In this document: piece by piece, positions 49,301 to 61,045 of the stretch
Layout: each line of letters begins with the position of its first letter
Numbering within the stretch: position 1 is the stretch's first letter
Assembly (NCBI GenBank): GCA_022829145.1
Contig: CM040764.1
Location: forward strand, 9,258,049-9,322,048
Direction: 5' to 3'
DNA length: 64,000 bases
From: Albula goreensis
Taxonomy: Eukaryota; Chordata; Actinopteri; Albuliformes; Albulidae
Position numbers and translations under genes: made by a program
The notes under the pieces: generated by a model
The model's input: only the letters and a program-made list of their open reading frames with translations
What the model was told of the DNA's origin: nothing
Database searches by the model: none

Positions 49301-52100
49301 GTTGTGGAATAAACCACAGGACTGGCAGCCTCTTGCCTCTGTTCCTGAGTGCTGCTTTCAGACCGTAGACCCCCGCAGAGTGGGATCTTGACTCATGCTA
49401 GTCAAGTCACTGTCGCCAGTAAACCGCATTAAAATCACACCGCGGAATGGATACGGCCAATGCAGGGGGGGATGGGATGGGGTGGGGATATGGATGGGGA
49501 ACGGGGGGCAGGGCAGACACTGGAGCACGGATGCATGTGAACTGGAAACTTCCATTTGAATTTTCCATCTTCCATTCCTTCTGAAACATGACCATTTGAA
49601 CTTTACAATGTAAAATTGGACAATATCTCCAGATACGCAGATTGGGTTGGAGCAAAGATCCCCCAACAATGATATCAGAAATTATTTCCTTAATTTGTTG
49701 CTGACTGAAAACACCAGACATCATCATAAATTCTTTAATATCCCCAGCGCTTCAATGTGCCTTTGAAAGAATACCACTCATGTAATTGTATAACAGATAA
49801 CACATACAACACATCCTCAGATGTTTAAGTAGCCAGCCCTTAAGATCCATATTCTTATGTTCTTTCTCTCTATAAATCTGAAATGTTTCTATTTTTATGT
49901 ACAGTATGAATGTTCGTGAGAAGAGTGTGGCCAGAGGGCAATATTCTGTCAGCAGATGTTACATCAGGTGTCATGTCATTTCATGTATGTTCAGGAAACC
50001 TCTTCATGACAATCACAAACCGTAATATAGCATCAGGAATTCTTCATACCTCCTGGTACATTCTGATGAAGTACAGAGGAGGGAGAGAATGTAGGAGCAA
50101 AACATCTGGTTAAAAACATCATACATTATCTGTGCTCATATGGCATTAGGTGGCAAGAAATGTGTCTTTCCTTTCTTTTTGTACAGCTATTTATCAGGAC
50201 TTAGTCATGTATGAGGAGGGCCCTGCTGTCTTGGATTCAGGCGCTCGTTCAGGTTTTGTAGAGAAAGATGAGGCAAAAGCATAAAAAATTGAAGCTGATG
50301 TATTGCAGTTGATTCTGGTGTCTGGTATATGTCTCATCTCATTTATCATATTTTATATTTTAACAAATTTTTTCCACCAATTTGTAAAATGTCTCTTCCT
50401 TACAGTAATTTGGCTGAATAAGAATTCTTTCAGGGGTAATATTCTCCTGTGTGGAAATCCAGCTTTTACTGAAGTGTTTTATTTTAGTCCAACAAGCTGT
50501 ATACAACTTTTAGCCTTCGTTATTAAAGGGTTGATGTAAAATGTTTTAATTCTACTGTATTGGCTTTACGTATTCAAATATTTTATTTGCAGTTTTAAGA
50601 CCACAAACAGATTTTTCAAGGTACATGATTTCAATAAAGAAAAGTAGATATGTAAATTGCATCTTTGTTGCTCACTCTTTAAACGACCGTTCAATTTAAC
50701 TCAACTAACACGGACTCCAAGTGTTTTTGTGTTCTGTTAATGTATGGCTAAGCTGTAAATATACTTTAGTTTACCTTTCGTGTGTCTGTAGCTCTGTGAG
50801 AAATAATTTAGTTCTGTTTTAATTAGTGTGTTAACATGCTGAGAGGATGTGATCAGGTTCTGGAAACTGTAGCTGGTAGTGAAGAGGTGATGTGGTGGTT
50901 ATAAATCAAGTTCCAGTTTAACGTGTATATGTTGGGGTTATAGGCTGATGATGGAGCGTAAAAGAAATTACAGAAGGAAATTGAGGTTTCTCGGGATACT
51001 GGTTCCTTGCTTTGCAATTATGCGCACCCACTAAGCTGTGACATTAGAAGCAACGTATAAAATGTTTAGTTTTTTATGTTTAGTGTTTAATGTTTAGTTC
51101 CATACCTTGCCAAAATACGTCAATGTGATGCCCTCGTGTAACATGATGAATTCCTGAATTATCAGAATAAAACTCTCAGTTTATCTGGTCGTGTTAATAG
51201 GAATAACCTGTTGATGAACTTTTATTCAAGGTTAAGTGAGACGCTTCAGCGACCAATCAAGGCAACTGTACCTCCACGCAAAGTAATTATCCTGGCAACC
51301 TGTCCACCCAAGAGGCTCCCAAACGTTGCGCGCCACTTGACACTAATTGGGTGTAATAAATGCATGCGAGACAGTTCAGTAGCTGTGATTTTGGTGATAG
51401 GTGCACAGTTTAATTGTAGCTTCGGTTGCTTAAGACGTCCGCTTATTTATGTAAGCCTAAAATCTGGACGTCAGCCCATTGTGGTCTTTCGCTGTTAACC
51501 AGCACACCGCATAGCGTGGGCATGGCAAGGACCATCTGAAAGTCGAACAGTTTCATGTGCCTCGAAGCGTTGGCGCACAAAGTCCGCGTAAATGTGGGAG
51601 AATGCTGATTACATAAGGGGGGAGATGCCCACTCAGCCGCCGATGGCTAATGGAACGGTTGCATCAAAGAGCTTTAAACAAAAGTCTATTTTCCACTGAC
51701 TTATTGGGAATTGGGACCATGAGAAACATTTTCAGAGAACATTTACTACTGTAGAGTACCTGAGGCGGAGTTAATGTGCGCAATAGAACACAAAGGCGCA
51801 ATGTTGCATTGCTCTTGGGTCAAAAGTCTACGTAAATTAGCGAAATTGTGTAACTGAAAACGTCAAAGTAAATATATATAAAATACAAAAATAAAAAATG
51901 GAATGAATTAATAAATTATGCAATTAAATCTGGCGTGATAAATACTACATACACATGGAGAAGTGACAGTCACGGAACTGACGACAAATGGATTTGTTGG
52001 TAAATGGCAAAATGAATTTCGAGCCTGTATCAGTGAATCGTTTGCCCGTGACTTTGTAGACCTCTGCCTTTGTGCGTCCGTGCGATTGAAAGAGTAAAGG
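46331..52100. other. TIMM44-CTXN1 intergenic region
   Basis: About 5.8 kb, no supported exon. AT-rich with patches carrying several TAAT/ATTA homeodomain-type cores and an ATTATTCATGCA-like octamer-related site (about 47320-47370, 48655-48725). Candidate regulatory DNA only. Confidence 0.55.
47310..47375. promoter_or_regulatory. Candidate non-coding regulatory element
   Basis: A compact run of motif cores: caattattcatgcagcatta, then ctaaatgaattacataatta. TAAT/ATTA homeodomain cores and an ATTCATGCA POU-like site occur within 65 bases. Motif density only; conservation untested. Confidence 0.25.
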
Positions 52101-52129
52101 GCTCTTTAAGGGGCTGGGCGCGTGGACAG

Positions 52130-52283
52130 ACTGCTTTTTGAACAGATGGTGGCCTCGAGCGCGTTCTACTCAGAGCTCATAAAGAGCACGGTGGACTGCC
52201 GCGACAGTGAGAAGTTTGCAGGACCTTTGGCAGGGTGCAACAGCGAGTGAGCACAATCAATAAAGCTCCGCTCAGAAACACAG
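52130..52283 (+). other. ctxn1: Candidate 5' non-coding first exon of CTXN1
   Basis: A CpG-containing stretch (gggctgggcgcgtggacaga, tcgagcgcgttctactcag) ends at a strong donor, CACAG/gtaggt. No other gene start fits here, and cortexin genes usually carry a separate upstream 5' UTR exon before a single coding exon, so I infer this is the CTXN1 first exon about 6.3 kb upstream. The left end is a guess, and no TATA box is clear. Confidence 0.45.
52146..52250 (+). CDS. Possible upstream open reading frame, 34 codons
   Basis: ATG to TGA within the candidate 5' exon, starting MVASSAFYSELIKS and ending LAGCNSE. G at +4 but C at -3, so a moderate start context. I recognise no family. If the exon is real this would be a uORF able to dampen CTXN1 translation; it may equally be chance. 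Confidence 0.25.
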   Translation: MVASSAFYSELIKSTVDCRDSEKFAGPLAGCNSE

Positions 52284-55200
52284 GTAGGTGGATATTTCTT
52301 GTCAGAACCTTAGGGTGTCAGGGAAACGATTTTGTAAAGCGTTGTTGTACGGCGACAGATTTTTTTTCTATATTAATTGCTAAATCGGCTACAGGTTTCA
52401 TAGGTGCTTGACGTGGTGGGGATGGGAGAGGAGGAATCGGTGTTGGTGTTATGGTAGGGTGGTACGCACGTAGTTATTTTATTTATCAGTGTTTAATTCT
52501 CATTTTTGAAAGTACAATTGGAGAACGATTTTCGCTGGATAGTGTACCCTTATATAAATACAGCCAAGCCAATTTGAAGCATCACTGAATGTTTTGAAGT
52601 TGAAAAACGTGACATTTTACTGAGAAAGAATAAACGAAAATGAGGAGAAAAAACACCTGCTGCAATCACAGCACATGGAAAATGCATTCACTGCTCCAAA
52701 GCTACACATTTAAAGATTGGGAGCATGACTTGTCAGTGTATTATATTTTGCAGGTGCTTTTTTGCGTATTGACAACTTATTTTAAAAATGTTTTTAAGCC
52801 TTAGCTTTTATCAAGCTTGACGAAATCGCATAATGCAGGCAAGGTCTGCTAAAGCCATATAAGGTGAAGCCAGATTTAAAATCCTGATGACTGAACATGA
52901 AGGTTTAAATATGACACAACTTCAAGATTTAACCTTTTATCAGATCCAGAACATGAAGGATTAAAGCTTACTAAAAAACGGGTGATTAAAGCTGAATAAA
53001 TGTTAACAGAAAGTTTCCAAATAAGTCTTGTAGGGAATAAGGGTGTTTCTTTATTTTTTGAGGGAGGTCTTGAAACAATGAAACCAAAATGATAATGGTC
53101 ATGTCACAGAAATGTAACCTGGTATATCGCTGTATGCAGGTGCACCTTTTCCAGCAGAACTTTATATGAAAGGGCAATTACTTTGTTACTACTGTATAAA
53201 TAATGGTTAATTATCAGAACCTTCCAGAAGGAAATTAGTCTACGACTGTCCATTTGCATGATACAACCGCACTTCCATTGCACTAGCCACATTTAATGTT
53301 TCCTTTAGTGTTGATGGTACAAAAAGTTTATTTTATATCGATTTTGTGGGTTTTCCCTTGTTTGCTCCTGTGTGATGTGAAAAATAAGATCCATGTGAGC
53401 CCACAGCCATTGAGACTGATTCATTGTAGGCTGGCTAACTGGAACATCGGAGGAGTCAGGGCCGACACGTCATTCCAGTTTTGACTTCAGTGTCTGTCAT
53501 ATATGTCATCCACCTCAGGACCCTTTTTCTCTAAGACATATGATGGTCAACCACTCGTCACTGATAGTTTCCCTAAAGAATCACTATGACTCCAGGACAT
53601 GTCCTCATCAGACTGCCCTTTCGCACATCTTCTGCCCACTGTTTTGGAGTGTTTTCCACAGTTGTAAACGAAAACTTGTGTTCTCTCCACAGTTCAGTAA
53701 AATCCCAGTGTTATATTTACGGCACTCCTCCCAAAAACTGTGCCCTGACTTTCTAATTATGTATTTTTGTTGTGCTGCAGCTCTTTCTGCTGGGAGTCAG
53801 ACAGGAAGCACTGATGCGACGGTACTCACATTTGCCCTTGAAGAGCTACAGGGTGTGTTGGTTTTCATGTTTTTGTTGGTGTCCTTATTTCCACTAAAAT
53901 TGTTTGATTTAAATCAGTTAACTCGGGTAGGTTTTTATTCAATCATTTAAGGTATGAATTGGTTGTTGGTTTTAAGGTAAACACAAAAAGAAGTCATCCT
54001 TTAGCTCTCCAAGGACAAGCTCTTGTGCTGGAACATCTTTTTGTTGAAGTTTGTTTTTCTTCATTACCTGTTAGCATTACCTCATTGCGGTGAAGCTTGG
54101 TGCTGAGCAGGAATCGTTCAGAGGGGTCTGATGTGTGCTTGCAGCATGTGCGGTACCCGCAGCAGAGCAATCGTTACTGTTCACAGGAACTGACACATCG
54201 GAGCAGCCTGAGAGGTGTTGAGCTGAGGTGGTACGGACTGAGTGCGAGAGTGTAAATTTCATCAAGTATCGTGGGAAAACATGCAATTAAAAGTGGCTTT
54301 AATCAGGCGAACATTGTGTTGTGCGTGAAAGGATGCTTTATAGCATAGATAGTTGGAGCCGTAGCGTATAATTCCCGTTTACCCCCTTGTGCTTGTTTGT
54401 GAGAGAGGCATGCAATGCAGTCGGGTCAGGTTTAAGTCCAGACAGCTTCAGAATGTATAATCACTGGCTGCATTAGTTTTTGTATGTCTTTGGGCTTTTA
54501 CCTCACTCTCTTCAGTTGTGTGTTGTTTTTTTTCCCTTTGTTACAGTGAAAGACAAAATGGAATTAATGTCCTTTCGAGATGATCACAGTCTGGGCTCTT
54601 TTCAGAAACCCAATGAGTTTGCTAATTTCCCAGAGTGGTTTCTTCATATGTATAGGTGTCTTGCTTTGGCTGTCTTGATGATCCACAAAAGGGGTCCTGA
54701 TGTTCTATCTTCTCCACCCTGACTGGAAATAAGCATCCCGGCACTGTTTAACAGTTAAATTAATTGGCCCTTAACTTTTCAAACCCCCCTCCTCCCCACC
54801 CCCGCAAAGATTTAATGTCATTTGAATCTCTGTACATAGGACAAGTGTCATAGGTTACACCCCCCATCACCAACTCTGTGTGAGCCCAGTCCAGTCACCA
54901 GTCCTGGGGTAGGAGCAGTCAGTCAGCTACTATATGAATACTGCCTATCTATGTCTACCATCTATACTGTTGTTATATCGTAACAATAGCATGAGTAGGC
55001 TCGTCTGGAAGGTGACATTTATAGCCCAGAGTTCAGTCAGAAAATGCACATTTTCTGGAAAAAAAAGAGACAAATAACATCAAGCACATTTCCTTCCTGC
55101 GCTGCATTTTATTTAAGTGCAGGGGAATTAAATAGAATTCTGAAGAGCGATCATTCTCATGTCGAAAACAGATTAAATTCCCTTTAAAAAATAAATCCCT

Positions 55201-58163
55201 TTTCTGTATCCTAATGGCAACTTATTTTTCAGGGAACCGACAGAAGAATTTGTTATCTTTAAAGGGCATAGTTTTACTCAAAGCAATGCTTTTTTTCCTT
55301 TTAAAATGCCATTTGGATAATATCTCAAGCTTATTGGAAATGAATTGTAGCATCCATATTTATGTACGTGAGCAGTCTTGCCGTTCCTGTGAAGAATACG
55401 TGATCAGACTTCTCTTCCTGGTCATTGCGTTATTTTAAAAGGTCAGCCACGCCAATTCTTTCTTTTTTCCCCTGCCTGCTCAGCAAAAAAATTGAGCAAT
55501 TAAATTTCCCTTTCTCCTTCACTACCTTACGCTCCGTCTCTCAGTCTCTCTCACTTTCAGTCGCTCTCTCTCTCGCTCTCACTGTGTGTGGTGTTGTTAA
55601 ATAGGTAATTTTATTCACAGCAGATGTATTTTTAATTACTGTCCCCACTTTCTACTCGCCAAAGCAAAGCGAGGATGGGCCACCTGTGGGCTGAGGAAAC
55701 AGGTGGACCTTCTTATGCCACTCATTTAAAAATAAAGAGCGGTCGGCGATTTCACCAGTATTGCACAGCAGTTTGCAGGGAGGCAAAAGGCCATCAATTC
55801 CTGTCTGTATTTACTGTGAAATCCATCAGTATGTGCACAGTGTGGGTGAAGGCACGCTTCTGTGTGTGCCTGATTGTGTGTGTACAGTATGTTTGTGCAT
55901 ATGAATATTTGTGTGAGTGTGTGTGTGTGTGTGTCTGTGCGTGCGCACACACGTGATGGAGCAGGAGAGTGTGCTGTGGTACTCCTCTGTCTGTCTGGCT
56001 GCAACAGGAGTTGTGTAATATTGTATCAGGTCGTGGGGTGCAGCCATCTGCCCCAGGCCTTGGGCCATCCTGGCCACCGTCCAGAACGGTGAGCGTGGGC
56101 TGGTGCTCTCTCAAGTGCTCCCCTCACCCCGCTCGCCCACCTCCCCCTCATATCCCGCCCTCTGTCCCCAGGGCTCCTCCCTGCACTGCCCACACACCTC
56201 CTCTCTCTATAGCACTTTTCTTTTCCTCCTCCTCTCCATCCTTTTTTCTCCTGCGTTCTTACAGCGCACTCAGTATGCATCAGCTAATGGGCCCCTCAGC
56301 AATGACTGAGTAACCATACACAATAGGGTTTGGGCACAGTGTGTTGAACATTGGCAAACACAATCTATCTCTGTTTCTCAAAGCCGCACGGTCATGGCCT
56401 GCATCGGTCACTGAAGACAGGGCCTTTCATCGCAGATCTGAAAGACTCTCACAGCCGCCGGGGATGTTGGTGGTGCTTGGTGGTGACTCATCTTAACCAG
56501 AGCTCCTACCTGCGTGAATCACAGCAGCCATTTTGTGGCATAGCGCCCATGTCAGCCAGGGCAGGACAGAGAAGGAGGCGATTGATATTAGCTAATTAAA
56601 ACCGAGTATGAGTCAATGGTCCAGATTGAGAGCTCCGGATTAGGTGGGACTTGGGCCAGGACACCGGGGGAAAACCCTCCTGTTCTTTGCGGAAACACTG
56701 ACGTGGCCACCGCGTCGTTGTGTTTTTATGCCTGGTTTGAAAGGCAGACCTTCCGACCGTGACAAGATGGATACATCTGTGAGGAAACATTGACATTGAT
56801 TCTGTTTGGCTATTTATACACCATGAAATGCAGTTCCAGCTGGACTAGCTGCCTGAGGTCTACCTTGGAAAAGCAAAAATTGGCTTGGCCTCATTGGGTA
56901 AAAATAGTGGGTAAGACCATTGAAACCTCAGTCTAATAGCCTCTCCTGTTCACTTGCCTCTCCTGGGAGGCCCAGAGCCTGCATGTATGCTCAACATATG
57001 TTCACTTTTTGTTTCTCTGGCATCATAAGAAATTCATGGGTGTCGCAGTGTGAAAAATAGTGAAAGCTTATTGCCACGTGAATCTGTGGACTCGTGTATC
57101 CGTTTTCCCTTGAGACTGTGGGGGAGTTCGGAGTGAGTAGGGCTGATATCATTGTTTCTTTAGGAAAAAATAAAATGATACAAAATGTTTTTTTCAGAGT
57201 CCTAAACAGTGCTTGTCACTTACCACTTTCTTTTTTTTTTTTTTAGGGCATCCAGCCTAGGGTGGCACCACAGTAACAAGGGTGAGCGGTCAGTCCAAGG
57301 GTCTTGCTGGCAACGGTCTCCCAGGTGACAGTTTCCCAGGCAGTGTGCACCTCCTGTGGGGTGGCGAGGTCAGACCTGTCAATCATCAGTGACCTCTGGA
57401 GGTGTGACTCTTGCAGCTCTGCTCTCAGGGGGTAAAGACACCTGTGCCACAGGGGGCAGCTGTCCCACTCTGTCCGTCTGTGAGACAATAACAACATTGA
57501 CTCTGACCACCAACGACAGCCATCGTAATTTTTAGTTGCCTTCATGAATTGAATATCAAAGTGTTGATCACATACAGTACATTCATTAATCATTGGAATG
57601 ATGTATTTTGTGCTGCGTGTCTCAGCGATATCAAATTCATTAATTCCCAGGCAGATATAAACATACATGCATGAGAGCACTGGTCAGTTAAAGCAGGGAA
57701 ATAGAAATAAAGCAGTGATGTAGTAGTGAATGTTAACTGTGTTGCTTGACTGCAGGTGCCTTAATACAGGGAAACTAACGCTCAGTGATTACTGAATAAA
57801 TGTAACTGAGGATGATCGGATGAAGTTCCTTGCTTGAGTCTGCAAAGAAAGCTGCTCCACTGGAGATCTGAGTCTGCAAACGCTGGAGGCTTGCTGCGAC
57901 ACCCTCCACTGCCACCCTGCTATCGCCCGGCAACGCACTGACAGTAACAGGCCAGCCTCCTCTGTAGCTGTTGTCATTGATCTATCGCCTCACTGATGTG
58001 ACTAAACAGATCGCCCAATACCATCCCTGCTTTTTTTTTTTTTTTTTCTTCTTAACGTGTCTGCAGTCCCTGTCAGTATCTCTTGCTTTAAATAGCAAAG
58101 TGTTCTGTCACTTAATTTACACCTTTCTTCTCTTTCTCTCTGCGCTAATTATCACGCTCCTCA

Positions 58164-58191
58164 GACGGCACCTGGTTACGCCGGCCGTCTG
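58164..58191. repeat. Short inverted repeat
   Basis: AGACGGC, 14 bases, GCCGTCT: a perfect 7-bp inverted repeat within a CG-rich patch about 430 bases before the CTXN1 start, flanked by ctaattatcacg and accaattagcc. Confidence 0.6.
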
Positions 58192-58406
58192 GAACCAATT
58201 AGCCTGCGACTGGAGCGTGTTGCGGCGTGTTCCTCCTCATCTTGCACGTTCGATTGAGTGGGTTATTTATGTATTTAGGGCAGCCTGCCGTGTCATGTCC
58301 CATCAGCGAAAACGTGCGTTGTTCGGGCGGTCAAGGCCATGCAGCCGATAGTGTCATAAATACACCTTTTCACACCAAGCTCTGTGTCTGTCAGGTCTAG
58401 CCCCAA

Positions 58407-58410
<4 letters not shown>

Positions 58411-58455
<45 letters not shown>
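58411..58455. repeat. (TG)n microsatellite
   Basis: About 22 uninterrupted GT units 165 bases upstream of the CTXN1 start codon, either in the 5' UTR or just before its splice acceptor. Confidence 0.95.
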
Positions 58456-58457
<2 letters not shown>

Positions 58458-58618
58458 CGTCTGCCTGTCAGAAGTGATTTCAGAGGACAACTGCCTGTGG
58501 GTTCTTCCCCTCCTTTGGGGGATCCCCGCCCAGCTAAGGTGCCAATCTGGCAACCCTGCCGGCACACCACCCCACCCTTTCAACGGTCTGTAAGTTCTGC
58601 CGCCGTGGCCCCTGGAAG

Positions 58619-58891
58619 ATGAATGATGGGCCCCCACTGGACTATGATCTCCTCCCTCCGGGGCCCTCCATCCCCGGGTCTCCCACCGTCGCGGGCCCGC
58701 CAGCCCTAGCTGGGTATACGGAGCAGGGGGCTGCCCTGGTCTTTGTTGGGCTGCTGCTGCTCCTCTTGGTGGTCTTGGTGGTGCGGTGCTTCCGTGTTCT
58801 CCTGGATCCTTACAGCCGCATGCCCGCCTCATCCTGGACCGACCACAAGGAGGGGCTAGAGAGGGGACAGTTTGAGTATGCGCTGGTGTAA
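58619..58891 (+). CDS. ctxn1: CTXN1, cortexin-1 (single coding exon)
   Basis: Cortexins are small single-pass membrane proteins enriched in brain neurons; their molecular role is poorly known. The frame encodes 90 aa (human about 82). Residues 1-35 are Pro/Gly-rich and presumed extracellular or lumenal. Residues 38-57 are one hydrophobic helix ([19 protein letters not shown]). The tail [18 protein letters not shown] then [12 protein letters not shown] is the family signature and is almost identical to human CTXN1, distinct from CTXN2 and CTXN3. The whole coding region is one exon, as in other cortexins. The start ATG (gaagATGAATG) is the only in-frame Met before the membrane helix. The TIMM44 neighbour in the same orientation agrees with human gene order. 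Which teleost duplicate (a or b) this is cannot be told. Confidence 0.95.
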   Translation: MNDGPPLDYDLLPPGPSIPGSPTVAGPPALAGYTEQGAALVFVGLLLLLLVVLVVRCFRVLLDPYSRMPASSWTDHKEGLERGQFEYALV

Positions 58892-59192
58892 TCTCCCAAA
58901 CCTCTGTCTACCTCTACCTTCAGAGGTAGTGTTACTGGTCACCTGTATGGTTCAGCAGCTGTAAATTGACAATTTGTCATTGTCTTGTGTGATTGGTTAT
59001 TTTTTTACTGACACATGTCACAAGGCTTGGACTCAAAATCCAGGAGAAATCTGAGGACATTTTGTACTATAAACATTTTTTTTTTTTTTTCCAAGAATTT
59101 GGATTACCAACAATACATATCTTCCACACTGCCCTCTATTGTCATCTATCCTACAGCCCCTGACTTTTGCTGCTCCTTGCCAGTTTCATGTC

Positions 59193-59198
59193 AATAAA
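59193..59198 (+). terminator. ctxn1: Proximal CTXN1 polyadenylation signal
   Basis: AATAAA followed by the T-rich cttttcctcc; it would give a 3' UTR of about 320 bases. Confidence 0.4.
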
Positions 59199-61019
59199 TC
59201 TTTTCCTCCAGTAACCCAAAAATCACAGATCTGTGATTCTGGCTGTCACAGGTGATGCAACTAGCTCTGATTCTGTGAATTATTTTAGTGTAACCTGAAC
59301 TTTCAAAGGTTAACCTGATCAGGAGTGTTTTCTTCCTGAAAGACTTGCAGAAAATTGATTTACATATTATTTTTGCTGGTCTTGCACCAGAAGCAGACTC
59401 TAAACTTGACAGTGGCAGATCAGTCCAGCTTTAAGATGGCAGTGAGTGGGTGTCTGTGGTCTGCCCTTTCTTTGGCCACTATCTCCCAGAAGGGATCCAG
59501 CTCTGCCTGCCCCATTCTACCCAAATCCTTCACGTCCCAGTGGTCCAGAGCATTGTCAGTGCTCTCATTCGTGTGTGGATCAGGGCAGGAGGCATCTCAT
59601 TCCCAGACTGTGGAAAATCAGCAGGGTGCTGAGGACCCTCTTAAGGCAAAGGGCAAAACACTGGATCTGCATCACAGTCTATACCAACTGCAGCCCAGCA
59701 GCCCCTGAAACTCTGCTGTGTCAGACATGATCACAATAGAACAACCAGCAGTGCTTTCAGAACCCCAGTTAGGTGAACCAGAGTTTTGTGTGTGGTAGAT
59801 TTACTTGTACATGGAACTAGAACAAACTAAACATAATGGCTAAGTAAAATGAAATGGCTTAAAGGAGAGGGGGGAAATGTTTTGTCATTTGTAATGTGGA
59901 CATTCAGGTGTTTTATCTCCCTGTATATGGAAGTGTTTCTGTTAAGTAGTTGTGCAGGTCTGTCTGTACAGTTTTTTTTATTATTTTTTTTTAATGATGT
60001 TGAGCAACTTTCTCTTTAAAATGTATACAGAAGGTCTTGATGTCATAACATCAAGCTGTATGCCTGTTGGAGAATGGGGATTTCAATCCTACTGCACTGC
60101 TGAACCCAAAAGTAAGAAGTGCAGAGTGTGCCGTGTCCCTTGGGTTAAACTATTTTTGTTATGTATCTGAATTACAGTGCCCTCTGTAATGTTGTCAGCT
60201 ATATATAAAAATGGGCTATACGTTATACATGGTGAAATCAAAATGTATGAAAAATACTCTGTTATGTCAAAGCTGGGAATTTGTACGTAAACCACATGTA
60301 AACCGTTGGATACTAAATCAAAAACTGTGGAGTACAGAGCCACATCAAAAAAAATGTGTCTCTGTCCCAGACATCATGGAGGGCACTATTTTGTCTAATG
60401 AATTATCCCTGGGAAGGAAAGTTGTACTTGAGTTGTAAAACACGCATTTTACCGAAAATCATTACACCAAAGAATCTGACCCCCCTACAAAGTTTGGTCT
60501 GAAGTGTTTGTTGCAGCCCATGAAAGGGGGTCTCTGGGTGATGGCTTGTTTAATTTGTAACCAGCAATTTCAAGACAACAGTCTTTCCCCAGCCAACATT
60601 CCATGTCGGTCCTATTTGCTCTGAGAGAAGTTACATGTACGTTTCCCCCGTGGTCTTTTGTAAATTAACTTGGTGTATGAGAGAGTCTTTATCGTATTGA
60701 TGGTTGTAACATTAGCCTATGAGCCTTAGCCAACCTGGCAAGTTTTGTGGGGAAAAAAAGGAATATCCTCAGTCGTGATTTTTTTTTTCTCCTTCAAATA
60801 TTAAATAGCCTTTATTTTTGTATTCTGGCTCAAATTTGGAGTCACTTTTGCAAACAGCAATGTCATTTTCTCTGCTTTTGACTTTCATATTGATAAGCTT
60901 ATATTCTGTATGGAGGCAAGCGAGGAACTGATGCTTGTTTTTGTGCTGACCTTGTATGTGTTTGTCAAATTTGTAAGTAGATTGGATATACCCTTTTTTT
61001 GTCAGGGATTTTTGTGAGA

Positions 61020-61025
61020 AATAAA
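61020..61025 (+). terminator. ctxn1: Distal CTXN1 polyadenylation signal
   Basis: AATAAA followed by gtgtttttgac and a T-rich stretch; the stronger of the two candidates by downstream sequence. Confidence 0.5.
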
Positions 61026-61045
61026 GTGTTTTTGACCAGTATTCA

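Larger units (their letters stand above)
52284..58560. other. Putative CTXN1 5' UTR intron
   Basis: About 6.3 kb between the candidate first exon and the coding exon. It contains a TG tract (about 55912-55945), T runs and AT-rich segments with homeodomain-type cores (about 55080-55200, 55440-55800, 56570-56610). A 145-codon open frame on the - strand (57243-57680) shows no recognisable domain. The 3' splice site is not resolved; candidates include cctgtcag at about 58469, gatttcag at about 58481 and cgcccag at about 58533. Confidence 0.4.
58892..61045 (+). other. ctxn1: CTXN1 3' UTR (long)
   Basis: Non-coding sequence of about 2.1 kb after the stop, with a proximal AATAAA at 59193-59198 and a distal one at 61020-61025 followed by a GT-rich stretch (gtgtttttgacc). 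Long 3' UTRs are usual for cortexin and other neuronal mRNAs. Overlapping open frames at 59355-59730 lack any family resemblance. Confidence 0.55.

Noticed and set aside
57243..57680. 145-codon open frame on the - strand
   Set aside because: No recognisable domain or splice context. Could be a decayed transposon piece, but I could not name one.
58293..58832. 179-codon open frame on the - strand
   Set aside because: Antisense shadow of the CTXN1 exon and the neighbouring TG repeat.
59355..59730. Overlapping open frames of 94-117 codons after CTXN1
   Set aside because: Three frames open at once in a 3' UTR with no family signal.
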